This document shows positions 26,607-35,884 of a DNA stretch of 64,000 bases, one piece after another. Made by a program: the position numbers and the translations under genes. This stretch comes from Hyphomonas jannaschiana VP2. Its GTDB lineage: Bacteria; Pseudomonadota; Alphaproteobacteria; Caulobacterales; Hyphomonadaceae. The stretch is from NCBI RefSeq assembly GCF_000685215.1, contig NZ_ARYJ01000011.1:43434-107433 (forward strand), written 5' to 3'. The notes beneath the pieces were generated by a model that was not told the origin of the DNA, did not search any database, and saw only the letters and a list, made by a program, of their open reading frames with translations. The stretch's first letter is position 1. Each line of letters opens with the position of its first letter.

Positions 26607-26900
26607 ATGTCCAACCAGACCATCACCCGCGCCGAAGTGACCGACAAGATCGTCAGCGAAGTCGGTCTGACGCGGCAGGAATCGTCGGACTTGCTCGACC
26701 GGACGCTCGATATGATCGGTGCGGCTCTGGAGCATGAAGATGAGGTGAAACTCTCCCGGTTTGGCAATTTCGTGGTGCGGTCCAAAGCTGCGCGCGAGGG
26801 CCGTAATCCGAAAACCGGGGAGGAGGCCACGATCGCAGCACGGCGCGTTGTCACCTTCCGCCCTTCGCCGATGCTGAAGGCACAGGTCGACAACAAATAA
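26607..26900 (+). CDS. ihfA: Integration host factor subunit alpha
   Basis: 97-residue DNA-bending protein of the HU/IHF family. It has the helical N-terminal half (ITRAEVTDKIVSEVGLTRQE SSDLLDRTLDMI) and the arm region FGNFVVRSKAAREGRNPKTG EEATIAARRVVTFRPS with the minor-groove intercalating Pro in the NPKTGE turn. A short C-terminal tail (KAQVDNK) is alpha-subunit-like. It binds DNA with an IhfB partner not encoded here. The start follows CGGGAGAATCCC. Confidence 0.95.
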   Translation: MSNQTITRAEVTDKIVSEVGLTRQESSDLLDRTLDMIGAALEHEDEVKLSRFGNFVVRSKAAREGRNPKTGEEATIAARRVVTFRPSPMLKAQVDNK

Positions 26901-26920
26901 CGATCCAGGAAGGAAATGAC

Positions 26921-27403
26921 ATGAGCGCCAGCCGGGCCCGAATCGAAAAATCCGCAACCGCATTCCGGTCTATCGGGGAAGCCGCTTCGGAACTCGGCAT
27001 CGAGACGCATGTCATCCGCTACTGGGAAAGCAAGTTTCCGCGGGAAGTCCGTCCGGTAAAACGCCCGGATGGCCGCCGCATGTTCCGTCCGCAGGACGTG
27101 GATGCACTGCGGGCTATCCAGATCCTGGTGCATGAGCGCGGCATGACGCTGAAGGGCGCGAAGGCGCTGATCGCGGAGCAGGGCATGGCCGCTGTGCTCT
27201 CTGGCGAGGCAACGCTCGGCGCCGGTGCCCCCGCCGGCAGCAGCCCGGCGCGTGACCTTCAGGAGACCGTGGCGAAGGCCTTCACCGAAGCGACGCCGGA
27301 AGGCCTCACAGATGCGCGCCGCGCCCGTCTGGAAGGCGCACTGTCGGAACTTACGGACATCAAATCCCGTATCGATACTGCCCTTGGGCGGCGCGCAGCC
27401 TGA
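26921..27403 (+). CDS. MerR-family transcriptional regulator
   Basis: 160-residue regulator with the winged helix-turn-helix of MerR proteins: FRSIGEAASELGIETHVIRY WESKF, then RRMFRPQDVDALRAIQILVH ERGMTLKGAKALIAEQG. The rest is a helical tail rather than a known ligand domain, with no metal-binding cysteines. This gene follows ihfA in many alphaproteobacteria and is probably co-transcribed (20-nt gap). The target is unknown. Confidence 0.9.
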   Translation: MSASRARIEKSATAFRSIGEAASELGIETHVIRYWESKFPREVRPVKRPDGRRMFRPQDVDALRAIQILVHERGMTLKGAKALIAEQGMAAVLSGEATLGAGAPAGSSPARDLQETVAKAFTEATPEGLTDARRARLEGALSELTDIKSRIDTALGRRAA

Positions 27404-27456
27404 ACCCACATAATTCATTGCACACATGGGGCGGCTTGGTTACAAGCCGCTCTCGT

Positions 27457-27534
27457 CGGAGCGTGGCGCAGTCCGGTTAGCGCACTAGTCTGGGGGACTA
27501 GGGGTCGTGGGTTCGAATCCCGCCGCTCCGACCA
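27457..27534 (+). tRNA. tRNA-Pro (GGG)
   Basis: Acceptor CGGAGCG (27457-27463) pairs with CGCTCCG (27524-27530), then A and encoded CCA. The anticodon stem CTAGT/ACTAG encloses CTGGGGG, giving anticodon GGG. The T-arm has GTTCGAATC. An intrinsic terminator follows directly. Confidence 0.96.
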
Positions 27535-27544
27535 TTTCATTCCG

Positions 27545-27567
27545 GTCCGGCTTTGCCGGACTTTTTT
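27545..27567 (+). terminator. Intrinsic terminator after tRNA-Pro
   Basis: GTCCGGC-TTT-GCCGGAC is a perfect 7-bp stem with a 3-nt loop, followed by six T. Confidence 0.9.
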
Positions 27568-27632
27568 GATCCAGGGGATCAAAAGGAGGAATGAAATGCC
27601 CGAAGCGCAAGCGAGGGCGTGACTCTTCCCGA

Positions 27633-29858
27633 TCAGTCTTTCGACAAATCCACATCTTCCACCTGGCCAACAGCGGCGAGGGCGAAGGCGTATTCCGTGG
27701 CAACTTCCTTCAGGCCTTCAAAACGGCCGGAGGCGCCGCCATGGCCGGCTTCCATATTGATCTTGAGGAAATAGGGGCCGCCTTCCGGCGCCTCGTGGCG
27801 CAGCTTCGCGGCCCATTTGCTCGGTTCCCAATAGGTCACGCGCGGGTCTGACAGGCCGCCGGTGATGAACATGGCCGGGTAGGCCTGGTTCGTGACATTG
27901 TCATAGGGGCTGTAAGCGGCGATCCGGTCGTAATCTTCAGCGCTGATGAGCGGGTTGCCCCATTCGGGCCATTCCGGCGGCGTCAGCGGCAGGCTCTCGT
28001 CCGACATGGTGTTGATCACATCCACGAAGGGGACCGCCGCAATGATGCCGGCGAACAGATCCGGATCCATGTTCGCGACAGCGCCCATCAAGAGCCCCCC
28101 CGCGGAGCCGCCCATGGCGACCACCTTGTCCGGTGCGGCATAGCCCTTGTCGACGAGATAGTGCCCGGCAGCCACGAAGTCCTTGAAGGTGTTTTCCTTC
28201 TTCTCGAGCTTGCCATCGAGATACCACTGGTAGCCCTTCGCCATGCTGCCGCGCGGATGCACGATGGCATAGACGAAGCCGCGATCGACGAGGCTCAGGC
28301 GGCTGGTGCGGAAGTCTGCCGGGATGGTGATACCGTAGGAACCATAGCCATAGAGCAGCATCGGGGCTGTCCCGTCGATCGGCGTGTCCTTGCGGTGCAG
28401 CAGGGTGACTGGCACCTCCACACCGTCCCAGCTGGGCGCCATGACCCGTTCGGCGACATAGTCGTCCGGGTTGTGGCCAGAGGGCACTTCACGCGTCTTG
28501 CGCAGGATGCGCTCATGCGTGTTTAGGTCATAGTCGTAGACCTGATCAGGTGTTGTGGGCGAGGCATAGTCGAAGCGCAGCATCGGCACGTCGTAATCGT
28601 AGCCGGAATCGAGGCCCAGATCGTAGGCGGCTTCGTCGAAGCTGATCTCGTGCTCGGCGCCATCGGCGCGGGCGCGCACCACAATGCGAGGCAGGCCATT
28701 CTCGCGTTCCATGCGGGAAAGGTAGTCTTTCTGCGCCTGCAGCCCGAGGATCAGCGTGCCGGGGCGGTGGGCAATGACCTCTTCCCACTCATCCCGCGAT
28801 GTCGCCTCGAAGGGCGCGCGCATGACCTTGAAGTCAACTGCGCCACCGGAATTTGTCGTGATGTAGAACTGGCCGTCCCAGACAACGACCGAATACTCTA
28901 TGCCGTCTTCGCGCGGGGCAATCGTATGCAGCGTCGGGGCGTGTTCGCGCGAATCAAACCAGTGCCACTCGGATGTTGTGTGGTTCGAGGAGGTCACGAA
29001 GATCTTCTCGCGATTAGCGGATTTGGAGACGCCGACAAAGAAGCCGGGGTCCTTCTCCTCATAGATCAGTTTATCTTCCCCGGTTTCCAGATCGCGTTCG
29101 TAGACGGCATCCGGCCGGGCGTTTTCGTCCCGGTGGACCCAGAAAATGGACTTGCCGTCTTCGCTCCACTCAAACGAGCCATAGCTGTCGGAGATCGGCG
29201 CACCGGCAGGCTCGCCCGTTTCGATATTGGTGATGGTGACCGTATAGAATTCGCTGCCCTGCGTATCGAGGGCATAGGCGATGACGGCATGATCCGGTGA
29301 GGTATCAATGCTGCCGAAGGCGAAATAGTCGGTGCCTTCCGCCATCTTGTCGCCGTCGAGCAGAATGGTTTCCTTGGCATCCGGCGAGAAGGCATCGGTC
29401 GCGTTCCGGCGGGCGACGATCGGATATTCGCCACCCTCGCGGTATCGGGAATAGTAGGCGAACGGGCCGTCGATCTCGGGAACGGTAGAGTCATCTTCCT
29501 TGATCCGGCCCTTCATCTCCTGGAACAGCGCCTCGCGCAGTTCCGTCGTCGGCACCTCGAGATTGGCTTTGGTGTAGGCGTTTTCGGCCTCGAGGTATTC
29601 TCGGATGTCGGCGCGCAGGACGGACGGGTCTCGCATTACCTCCTGCCAGCCATCGTCCTTCATCCAGTGATAGGGATCGACCCGTGTGCGTCCGACCTGT
29701 GTAATCTCGAAATCGACGCGCTTGGCCACCGGCGTATCGGAAGCTGTTTCGGGGGCCTGCGCGGCCGGGGCAGAGGCCAGGTCAGTTTTCTCGGTCATTG
29801 TACATCCTGAGAGAATGGCTGCTGCGGCGGCGCCCGCAAGCAGGAGTGAATTTCGCAT
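27633..29858 (-). CDS. S9A family oligopeptidase (oligopeptidase B-like lipoprotein)
   Basis: 741-residue serine peptidase with a beta-propeller lid and an alpha/beta-hydrolase domain. The signal ends in lipobox LSGC (Cys19), so it is probably membrane-attached in the periplasm. After it comes RVDPYHWMKDDGWQEVMRDP, the prolyl-oligopeptidase N-terminus. The catalytic triad is Ser585 (GGSAGG), Asp671 (SDPRVTYW) and His706 (EAGHGGASG). Oligopeptidase B cleaves after basic residues in short peptides. Monocistronic, 70 nt downstream of msrB on the same strand. Confidence 0.93.
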   Translation of the reverse strand: MRNSLLLAGAAAAAILSGCTMTEKTDLASAPAAQAPETASDTPVAKRVDFEITQVGRTRVDPYHWMKDDGWQEVMRDPSVLRADIREYLEAENAYTKANLEVPTTELREALFQEMKGRIKEDDSTVPEIDGPFAYYSRYREGGEYPIVARRNATDAFSPDAKETILLDGDKMAEGTDYFAFGSIDTSPDHAVIAYALDTQGSEFYTVTITNIETGEPAGAPISDSYGSFEWSEDGKSIFWVHRDENARPDAVYERDLETGEDKLIYEEKDPGFFVGVSKSANREKIFVTSSNHTTSEWHWFDSREHAPTLHTIAPREDGIEYSVVVWDGQFYITTNSGGAVDFKVMRAPFEATSRDEWEEVIAHRPGTLILGLQAQKDYLSRMERENGLPRIVVRARADGAEHEISFDEAAYDLGLDSGYDYDVPMLRFDYASPTTPDQVYDYDLNTHERILRKTREVPSGHNPDDYVAERVMAPSWDGVEVPVTLLHRKDTPIDGTAPMLLYGYGSYGITIPADFRTSRLSLVDRGFVYAIVHPRGSMAKGYQWYLDGKLEKKENTFKDFVAAGHYLVDKGYAAPDKVVAMGGSAGGLLMGAVANMDPDLFAGIIAAVPFVDVINTMSDESLPLTPPEWPEWGNPLISAEDYDRIAAYSPYDNVTNQAYPAMFITGGLSDPRVTYWEPSKWAAKLRHEAPEGGPYFLKINMEAGHGGASGRFEGLKEVATEYAFALAAVGQVEDVDLSKD

Positions 29859-29928
29859 GTTTGGCTCCGGTCCAGGGTAATCCTACCTCAGTCGGGAATG
29901 GACCAGCGGGAGAGGGGCCTGTCCAGAC

Positions 29929-30330
29929 CTATTCGGCGGGTCGGAAGTCCAGAACGATGCCATTGATGCACCAGCGCTCGCCAGTCGGCGGCGGGCCATC
30001 CTTGAAGACGTGTCCCATATGAAGCCCGCAGGTGGCGCAGTGGCATTCGGTGCGCGGGATAATCATCTTGAAGTCGGTCTTGGTGGCTACGGCGCCGGGG
30101 GTAATCGGCTGCCAGTAGCTCGGCCAGCCGGTGCCGGAGTCGAACTTGTGTTCCGAAGACCAGAGCGGGGTATCGCAGCCCTTGCAGTGATAGGTGCCGG
30201 CCCGCTTTTCGTCATTGTAGTTGCCGGGCGTGAAGGCGCGTTCGGTGCCTTCTTTGACGCCGACACGGTATTCCTCTTCGGTCAGCAGTTCCCGCCACTC
30301 GCGGTCCGAACGGTCGATGCGCTGGGTCAT
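29929..30330 (-). CDS. msrB: Peptide methionine (R)-S-oxide reductase
   Basis: 133-residue repair enzyme reducing methionine-R-sulfoxide in proteins. It has both zinc CxxC pairs (CKGCDTPLW and CATCGLHMGHVF), the substrate segment FDSGTGWPSYW, and the catalytic Cys in RWCINGIVLDF. No signal peptide, so cytoplasmic. ATG at 30330 follows AAGGAG. Upstream MaoC is separated by a hairpin, so msrB probably has its own transcript. Confidence 0.97.
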   Translation of the reverse strand: MTQRIDRSDREWRELLTEEEYRVGVKEGTERAFTPGNYNDEKRAGTYHCKGCDTPLWSSEHKFDSGTGWPSYWQPITPGAVATKTDFKMIIPRTECHCATCGLHMGHVFKDGPPPTGERWCINGIVLDFRPAE

Positions 30331-30402
30331 GTTGGGTCTCCTTGGCCGGTCAGGAAAATATAGGCGTGGCAGCGGCGTTTTTCACCAGTGCCAGAAGCAG
30401 AA

Positions 30403-30429
30403 CGGCCGCCCCGAACACCGGAGCGGCCG
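30403..30429 (-). terminator. Hairpin downstream of MaoC gene, possible terminator
   Basis: CGGCCGC and GCGGCCG form a 7-bp stem around a 13-nt loop. On the minus strand only a short TT follows, so termination strength is uncertain. Confidence 0.4.
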
Positions 30430-30453
30430 AAAAAACGTCACGTCTTCAGTGTC

Positions 30454-30909
30454 TTACGCGTAGAGGACCGTGATGGACTCTGCGACGAGGGCCGGGCGCT
30501 CCTGGCCTTCGATCTCGACTGTGGCCTCCATTTTCATCTGCTTGCCGCCAGCCTTCGGCTCAACCGACAGGCATTTCTGGCGCAGGCGAACCTTGGAGCC
30601 GACCGGCACCATGTTCGTGAAGCGGACCTTGTCGGAGCCGTAATTGATGCCGCGGGTCGTGCCGGTCACGCGCATGACTTCGGCGCCCAGCATCGGCAGC
30701 AGGGACAGGGTGAGGAAGCCGTGGGCGATCGGGCCGCCCATGGCCTTGGTGGCTTTCTCGACGTCGACGTGGATCCACTGATGGTCGCCGGTTGCGTCGG
30801 CGAACAGGTTGACGCGGTCCTGGTCGATCAGGTGCCAGTCGGAGACGCCGACCTCCTGACCTGCAATGGATTCAAGGTCATCGAAGGCGACGACGCGTGG
30901 GTTAGCCAT
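30454..30909 (-). CDS. MaoC-family (R)-specific enoyl-CoA hydratase
   Basis: 151-residue hot-dog fold hydratase. The MaoC hydratase motif is seen as LFADATGDHQWIHVDVEKAT with catalytic Asp and His, followed by IAHGFLTLSLLPML. These enzymes hydrate trans-2-enoyl-CoA to (R)-3-hydroxyacyl-CoA in beta-oxidation or polyester supply. ATG at 30909 follows a strong AAGGAGG. It stands alone; the 148-nt gap upstream (30910-31057) holds only a short tandem repeat. The acyl chain preference is unknown. Confidence 0.92.
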   Translation of the reverse strand: MANPRVVAFDDLESIAGQEVGVSDWHLIDQDRVNLFADATGDHQWIHVDVEKATKAMGGPIAHGFLTLSLLPMLGAEVMRVTGTTRGINYGSDKVRFTNMVPVGSKVRLRQKCLSVEPKAGGKQMKMEATVEIEGQERPALVAESITVLYA

Positions 30910-31012
30910 GGAGTCCTCCTTAAAAAGTGCTGGCTTGTTTTGGCGCGTCGGCGACGGCGGGGCAAGCCTGACGGTAGGGTAATTGCGGCCGCGAGCCCGG
31001 CGATTACGCCAT

Positions 31013-31052
31013 GACTATACCGGACCAGGCCGGACTATGCCGGATCAGGCCA
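31013..31052. repeat. 20-bp tandem duplication in the aminotransferase-MaoC gap
   Basis: Two 20-nt units, 31013-31032 and 31033-31052, both read GACTAT.CCGGA.CAGGCC and match at 17 of 20 positions. No coding role is visible. Confidence 0.6.
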
Positions 31053-31057
31053 TGACG

Positions 31058-32215
31058 TCAGCCTGCCAGATGATGACCAAGTCTTGCGATAAAATGCTCC
31101 ACATCGCCGTCGCTGGTGAAGAGGTGCTGGGTGATGCGCAGACGGTCACCCCGGCGCGAGACGAAGATGCCGTCTTCCTTCAGCCGGGCGGTCAGGTCGG
31201 CCGGAACACTGTCCGGCAGGCGCGGGCAGAGATAGTGCGCGCCGCGCTCGGCAGCGGGCGGGCATTCGAGCCCGATCCCGGCGAGCTGTTCGGCCAGTGC
31301 CGCGTTCCGCGCGCCGAGCGTTTCCTGGATGTTGCCGACACCCCAGTCGAGGATCGTCCGGATTGCCGACTCGAAGGCGGGCAGGAGCGCAAAGTTCGAC
31401 CGCTCGCCCATGTCGAAGCGCTGGGCGCCGGGGCCGTAATTGTCGGTATAGTCGATCAGGCGCGCAAAATTCGTCGAGCCTTCCCGCGTGATCCAGTTCT
31501 GCTCCAGCGGCGTGCCGTTCCGGTGCTGCGGGGCGACATAGAGGAAGCCGGTGGCGTAGGGGGCGAGCAGCCATTTGTAGGCGGCGACCGCCACGAAGTC
31601 CGGCTGCACGTCCTTCACGTCGAAGGCCAGCGCGCCGCAGCTCTGTGTCAGGTCCAGCACCAGCGCGGCGCCAACTTCGCGGCACCGCTTGCCGATGGCG
31701 GCGAGGTCCAGGATCGCCCCGTCCGTCCAGCGGACATTGGCACAGGCAACGAGACCCGTCTGCGGCCCGATGGCGCCAAGCAGGGCATCCGACAGGGTTT
31801 CGTTTCCGTGGGCGCCGCCGGACACGCCCACAGTGCGGATCGTGGCGCCGGTTTCCTTCGCCAGCTGGCGCCAGGTGTAGACGTTGGAGGGGAACTGATC
31901 CTCCAGCAGCAGGATTTCCTGATCCTTGGACAGGGGCAGGTTCCGCGCTGCTGTGGCAAGCGAATAGCTGACGGAAGGCGAAAAGGCGATGCCGTCTGTA
32001 TCGGAGCCGATCAGGTCTGCCAGCAACGGGCGCAGGCGCTCGGTGTCTGCGAAGAACTCCGTATCCGGAATTGTCCAGGGGTGCAGCTTTCGCGCGAGGC
32101 CTTTCTGGCCTGCCTCAACGGAGGCTTTCGTCATCGGCCCCATCGTGGCGGTGTTGAAATAGGCGACACCCTCAGGGATGTCGAACAGGTGGCGCTGGTT
32201 CGGAATCTGGGTCAT
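31058..32215 (-). CDS. Aminotransferase class V-fold PLP enzyme
   Basis: 385-residue PLP enzyme of the cysteine desulfurase/isopenicillin epimerase-like superfamily. The Schiff-base lysine lies in VAVAAYKWLLAPYATGFLYV, and NTATMGPMTKASVEAG opens the fold. It lacks the mobile catalytic Cys loop of true desulfurases, so an amino-acid lyase or epimerase role is more likely; the substrate is unknown. Its ATG overlaps the stop of the beta-glucosidase gene by 4 nt, so the two are co-translated. Confidence 0.82.
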   Translation of the reverse strand: MTQIPNQRHLFDIPEGVAYFNTATMGPMTKASVEAGQKGLARKLHPWTIPDTEFFADTERLRPLLADLIGSDTDGIAFSPSVSYSLATAARNLPLSKDQEILLLEDQFPSNVYTWRQLAKETGATIRTVGVSGGAHGNETLSDALLGAIGPQTGLVACANVRWTDGAILDLAAIGKRCREVGAALVLDLTQSCGALAFDVKDVQPDFVAVAAYKWLLAPYATGFLYVAPQHRNGTPLEQNWITREGSTNFARLIDYTDNYGPGAQRFDMGERSNFALLPAFESAIRTILDWGVGNIQETLGARNAALAEQLAGIGLECPPAAERGAHYLCPRLPDSVPADLTARLKEDGIFVSRRGDRLRITQHLFTSDGDVEHFIARLGHHLAG

Positions 32216-33546
32216 GCATCAGGGCTAGCGCGGGCGAGCGCTGCAAGGAAGTGGTAAGATGCCTTCGGCGTGCGTACCTGCGTTGCATAATCGACATGGA
32301 CGATGCCAAAGCGTGGACCATAGCCCATCGCCCACTCGAAATTGTCGAGCATCGACCAGACGAGATAGCCCCTTATGTCGGCGCCTTCGGCCCGTGCTTC
32401 GAGAAGGGCGCCAAGATAACGGTCGAGGTAGGAAATCCGGGCGTCGTCCTTCACTTGGCCCTGGTTGTCCGGTTCGACATCATCAGCCATGCCGTTTTCG
32501 GTGACATAGACCGGAACGCTGTAGCGTTTCGAAGTCTCAACCAGAATGTCCCGGAATGCATCCGGCGCCACATGCCAGCCCATGAGGGTTTTCTCTGCGC
32601 CTTCTGGCGGGTCCATGGAGCGGAAACCGAACGCGTTTGCACGGGCGGCGGCGTAGTGAGGCGAATAGTGGTTGAGCCCCAGCCAGTCGAGCGGCTCATA
32701 GATGGCCGCTTCGTCATCCGGTCGTATCCGGTCGCCCATCCATTCGCGCGTTAGCGGATCGTATTTGCCGAGGAATACGGGATCGGCCGTTGCCCGGTTC
32801 ATCACGGCGTCCATCCTCGCGGCAGCTTCTCTGTCCTGGTCATTGTCAGAGGCCGGCCGCACGGGTTGCAGGTTCGGAACGGATCCGATCTGAGCGCCGC
32901 CGGGTAGCTGGTCGCGCAGGCGCCGTACGGCGGCGCCATGGGACAGGTTCACATGATGGACCGCATCCAGCCAGCGGTCCCGGTCCCTGATGCCCGGCGC
33001 ATGCACACCGGCGCCATAGCCCAGCATGGTGAACATGTTCGGCTCATTGAAAGTGGCCCAATGCGTGACCCGGTCGCCCAGCCTGTCTGCGAGCAGGCCG
33101 GCATAGTCTGCGAATAACGGCACAATTTCCCGGCTGGTCCAGCCAAGCCCGTTTTCGTGGAGGGCGAGCGGAAGGTCCCAGTGATAGAGACAAAGCCAGG
33201 GAGCGATGTTGTTGGCCAGCAATTCGTCGACCAGCCGGTCGTAGAAGTCGAGCCCCGCCGCGTTCACCGCGCCGTGCCCTTCAGGCATGATGCGGCTCCA
33301 TGAAACGGAAAAGCGATAGGCGGTAAAGCCCGCCTGCCGCATCAGGGCGACGTCTTCCTTGTACCGATGGTAATGGTCGCACGCGACATCTCCGGTCGCC
33401 CCGCCAATGACTTTTCCAGGCGTATGACTGAAGGCGTCCCAGATGCTTGGTGCGCGGCCGTCTTCATCATGTGCGCCTTCAATCTGGTAGGATGCGGTGG
33501 ACGCGCCCCACACAAAGTCTTCCGGAAAATCGGAACGTGTGACCAT
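32212..33546 (-). CDS. GH1 family beta-glucosidase
   Basis: 444-residue retaining beta-glycosidase. The N-terminus FPEDFVWGASTASYQIEGA is the GH1 signature. The acid/base is Glu168 in THWATFNEPN and the nucleophile Glu350 in VYVTENGMADD. No signal peptide, so it cleaves imported cellobiose-like disaccharides in the cytoplasm. ATG at 33546 follows GGGGAGAAAGCC. The 4-nt overlap with the PLP enzyme downstream suggests an operon, though the functional link is not obvious. Confidence 0.95.
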   Translation of the reverse strand: MVTRSDFPEDFVWGASTASYQIEGAHDEDGRAPSIWDAFSHTPGKVIGGATGDVACDHYHRYKEDVALMRQAGFTAYRFSVSWSRIMPEGHGAVNAAGLDFYDRLVDELLANNIAPWLCLYHWDLPLALHENGLGWTSREIVPLFADYAGLLADRLGDRVTHWATFNEPNMFTMLGYGAGVHAPGIRDRDRWLDAVHHVNLSHGAAVRRLRDQLPGGAQIGSVPNLQPVRPASDNDQDREAAARMDAVMNRATADPVFLGKYDPLTREWMGDRIRPDDEAAIYEPLDWLGLNHYSPHYAAARANAFGFRSMDPPEGAEKTLMGWHVAPDAFRDILVETSKRYSVPVYVTENGMADDVEPDNQGQVKDDARISYLDRYLGALLEARAEGADIRGYLVWSMLDNFEWAMGYGPRFGIVHVDYATQVRTPKASYHFLAALARASPDA

Positions 33547-33638
33547 GGCTTTCTCCCCTGAGTTTGCGCCTCTTGGCGTCTCTCAGGGGATGTTGCGCTG
33601 CCTTGAGGGCGGCGGCAAGCCTGCGCGATACGCGTGTA

Positions 33639-35186
33639 TCAGACGATGCGGCTGTCTTTCTTGCCCCAGTAGCGGTCGCGGATGAGGCGCTTGTAGAGCT
33701 TGCCGGTCGGATGGCGCGGCAGTTCAGGGTCGAAGTCGATGCTTTTCGGGCATTTGAGTTTCGACAAATTCGCCTGCGCAAATTCCATCAGCTCAGCGAC
33801 AAGTTCCTCGGACGGCGCAATGCCTGGCATCGGCTGGACCACGGCTTTCACGGACTCGCCGAACTCATCGTCCGGCACGCCGATCACGGCAACGTCGGCC
33901 ACTTTCGGGTGGGTGATGAGGACGTTTTCGGTTTCCTGCGGGTAGATGTTCACGCCGCCGGAGATGATCATGAAGGCTTTGCGGTCCGTCAGGTAGAGAT
34001 AGCCATCTTCGTCCAGCTTGCCGACATCGCCGAGGGACGACCAGTCCTTGTGCTTCGGATTGAGGGCTGCTTCGTTCTTGTCCGGCGAGTTGTGGTAGTT
34101 CGGCGGCGTCGTACCAGCGAAATAGACCTGGCCTTCCTCGCCAACGGGGACTTCGTCTCCGTTCTCGTCGCAGATCTTCACCTCACCATAAACGGCCTTG
34201 CCGACGGTGCCCTTGTGGGTCAGCCATTCCGGGCTCTTCGCCCAGGTCATGCCATTGCCTTCGGATCCGGCATAGTATTCGTCGATGATGGGCCCCCACC
34301 AGTCGATCATCTGCTCCTTGACCGGGATCGGGCACGGCGCCGCGGCGTGGACAACCCATTTCAGGCTGGACACGTCGTATTTCTTCCGAACCTCTTCAGG
34401 CAGCTTGAGCAGCTTCACGAACATGGTCGGCACCATCTGAATGTGGGTGACCTTGTGCTTCTCGATATTGGCGAGCAGTGATTCCGCGTCGAACTTTTCC
34501 ATGATGACCAGCGTGGCGCCAAGCTTCATGAAGGTCATGCAGTAGCGCAGCGGGGCGGCATGGTAGAGCGGGGCGGGCGACAGGTAGACGCTGTCCGTAC
34601 CCGCGCCGGAGAAGGCTTGCAGGATCTGGATAAGCACATTCGTGTCATCGATCGGTGTGTCGGGCTCAAGCGGCGGACGGATGCCTTTCGGGCGGCCGGT
34701 GGTGCCGGAAGAATAGAGCATATCCGTGCCGGCGGTCTGGTCCGCGATCGGCGTAGCCGGGAACTCGCCCCGAAGCTGTTCCAGCGGTGCGAAGCCGGGC
34801 ATCGGACCGTCGATGGACCAGTAATGCTCGAGGTTCGTAAGGGCCTTCACCTCTTCCGCGACCGCGCGCTTGGACGCGCCAGCGATGAAGAGTTTCGCGC
34901 CGGAGTCCGACAGGATGTATTCCACTTCCGGTGCCGTCAGGCGCGAGGAGATGGCGACATAGTAGAGCCCCGCACGCTGGGCGCCCCAGCAGATCTCGAA
35001 ATAGCGCGGGGAGTTCTCCGCAAACAGGGCAATCGTGTCACCCGGCTTGCAGCCGGCGGCGCGCAGCGCATGTGCGACCTGGTTCGAACGTGCCTCGAGC
35101 TGTCCATAGGTGACCGTCTCGCCAGAGCCGGCCATGATATAGGCGGGCTTGTCCGGATTGGTCTTGGCGTGGTGATGGGGATGCAT
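33639..35186 (-). CDS. AMP-dependent acyl-CoA synthetase
   Basis: 515-residue ANL-superfamily ligase. The P-loop motif is DMLYSSGTTGRPKGI, with the A5 region DEYYAGSEGNGM, A7/A8 as YLYLTDRKAFMIISGGVNIY and the C-terminal catalytic lysine in RHPTGKLYKR. It activates a carboxylic acid with ATP and CoA; close to FadD-type fatty or steroid side-chain acid ligases by overall pattern, but the substrate is not deducible. ATG at 35186 follows GAGGAGACAC. The flanking genes are also acyl-CoA or lipid related. Confidence 0.9.
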   Translation of the reverse strand: MHPHHHAKTNPDKPAYIMAGSGETVTYGQLEARSNQVAHALRAAGCKPGDTIALFAENSPRYFEICWGAQRAGLYYVAISSRLTAPEVEYILSDSGAKLFIAGASKRAVAEEVKALTNLEHYWSIDGPMPGFAPLEQLRGEFPATPIADQTAGTDMLYSSGTTGRPKGIRPPLEPDTPIDDTNVLIQILQAFSGAGTDSVYLSPAPLYHAAPLRYCMTFMKLGATLVIMEKFDAESLLANIEKHKVTHIQMVPTMFVKLLKLPEEVRKKYDVSSLKWVVHAAAPCPIPVKEQMIDWWGPIIDEYYAGSEGNGMTWAKSPEWLTHKGTVGKAVYGEVKICDENGDEVPVGEEGQVYFAGTTPPNYHNSPDKNEAALNPKHKDWSSLGDVGKLDEDGYLYLTDRKAFMIISGGVNIYPQETENVLITHPKVADVAVIGVPDDEFGESVKAVVQPMPGIAPSEELVAELMEFAQANLSKLKCPKSIDFDPELPRHPTGKLYKRLIRDRYWGKKDSRIV

Positions 35187-35299
35187 TCCAGTGTCTCCTC
35201 ACGAATTCCGGGGGCGCCTGTGCCCGGCCCCTTCGGAATAGTCAGGCGTGACCATACTCACACTGGCGGTGGCGTCCACCGGAGACGTAGCGGAAAGCG

Positions 35300-35884
35300 T
35301 CAGAACTGCCGCAGCCAGTAAGCCATCGGGTGATTGATCTCCGGTCCGCCAGCCTGTTCGGGCCAGGCGAAGTGCGCGGTCACGCCGGGCAGTTTGTGGT
35401 AGCCCCGGGCCTGCCAGAAGGTGTCGAGCGGGGCGTAGTCTGATGGCCGTTGCGGATGGTCCTCCGGCCGCTCCACGGCGCAGAAGCAGGCCCGCTTGTA
35501 GCTGTGGGCAATGGCATGGGCTTCGCGGGCGTCGAAGAAGGCGTGCCCGATCCCCTTGCCGCGATGCTCCGGCAACAGGACAGACTCCCCGAAATAGAAG
35601 GTCGTCGGCAGGTCATAGCCGGCCGTCAGAAGCGGCTGGGAGAATTCGGCATGCTGGTCGTCCATGCCGGAGCCGGTGGCGCAGCCGACGATTTCGCCAT
35701 CGTCCGTCTCCGCTGCGACGATGAAGGCATCCTTTGCGCGCGCCAGCTTCTGCAGATAGGTCTCCTCATAGGCAAGGGAGCCTTCATAGAGGTAGGGCCA
35801 GGCGCGGAAGACATGGATGCGCAGGCGGGCAAGCGCGGGCAGGGCCGCGTCGAGGTCTGCGCCGGAAAGCGGGCGGATCTTCAC
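35300..35884 (-). CDS. GNAT-family N-acetyltransferase
   Basis: 194-residue acetyltransferase with the acetyl-CoA binding signature LLPEHRGKGIGHAFF (R/Q-x-x-G-x-G/A) and an upstream beta strand ending FYFGESVL. An extended C-terminal part with WQARGYHKLPG is typical of the larger GNAT proteins of this class. Translation can begin at GTG 35884, which overlaps the stop of the SnoaL-like gene (GTGA), or at ATG 35902; the coupled GTG was chosen. The substrate is unknown. Last gene of a three-gene minus-strand operon with the desaturase. Confidence 0.85.
   Translation of the reverse strand: MKIRPLSGADLDAALPALARLRIHVFRAWPYLYEGSLAYEETYLQKLARAKDAFIVAAETDDGEIVGCATGSGMDDQHAEFSQPLLTAGYDLPTTFYFGESVLLPEHRGKGIGHAFFDAREAHAIAHSYKRACFCAVERPEDHPQRPSDYAPLDTFWQARGYHKLPGVTAHFAWPEQAGGPEINHPMAYWLRQF

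Noticed and set aside
30983..32257. 424-codon plus-strand frame opposite the class V aminotransferase
   Set aside because: The minus-strand PLP enzyme has a complete motif set and a coupled start; the plus frame has none.
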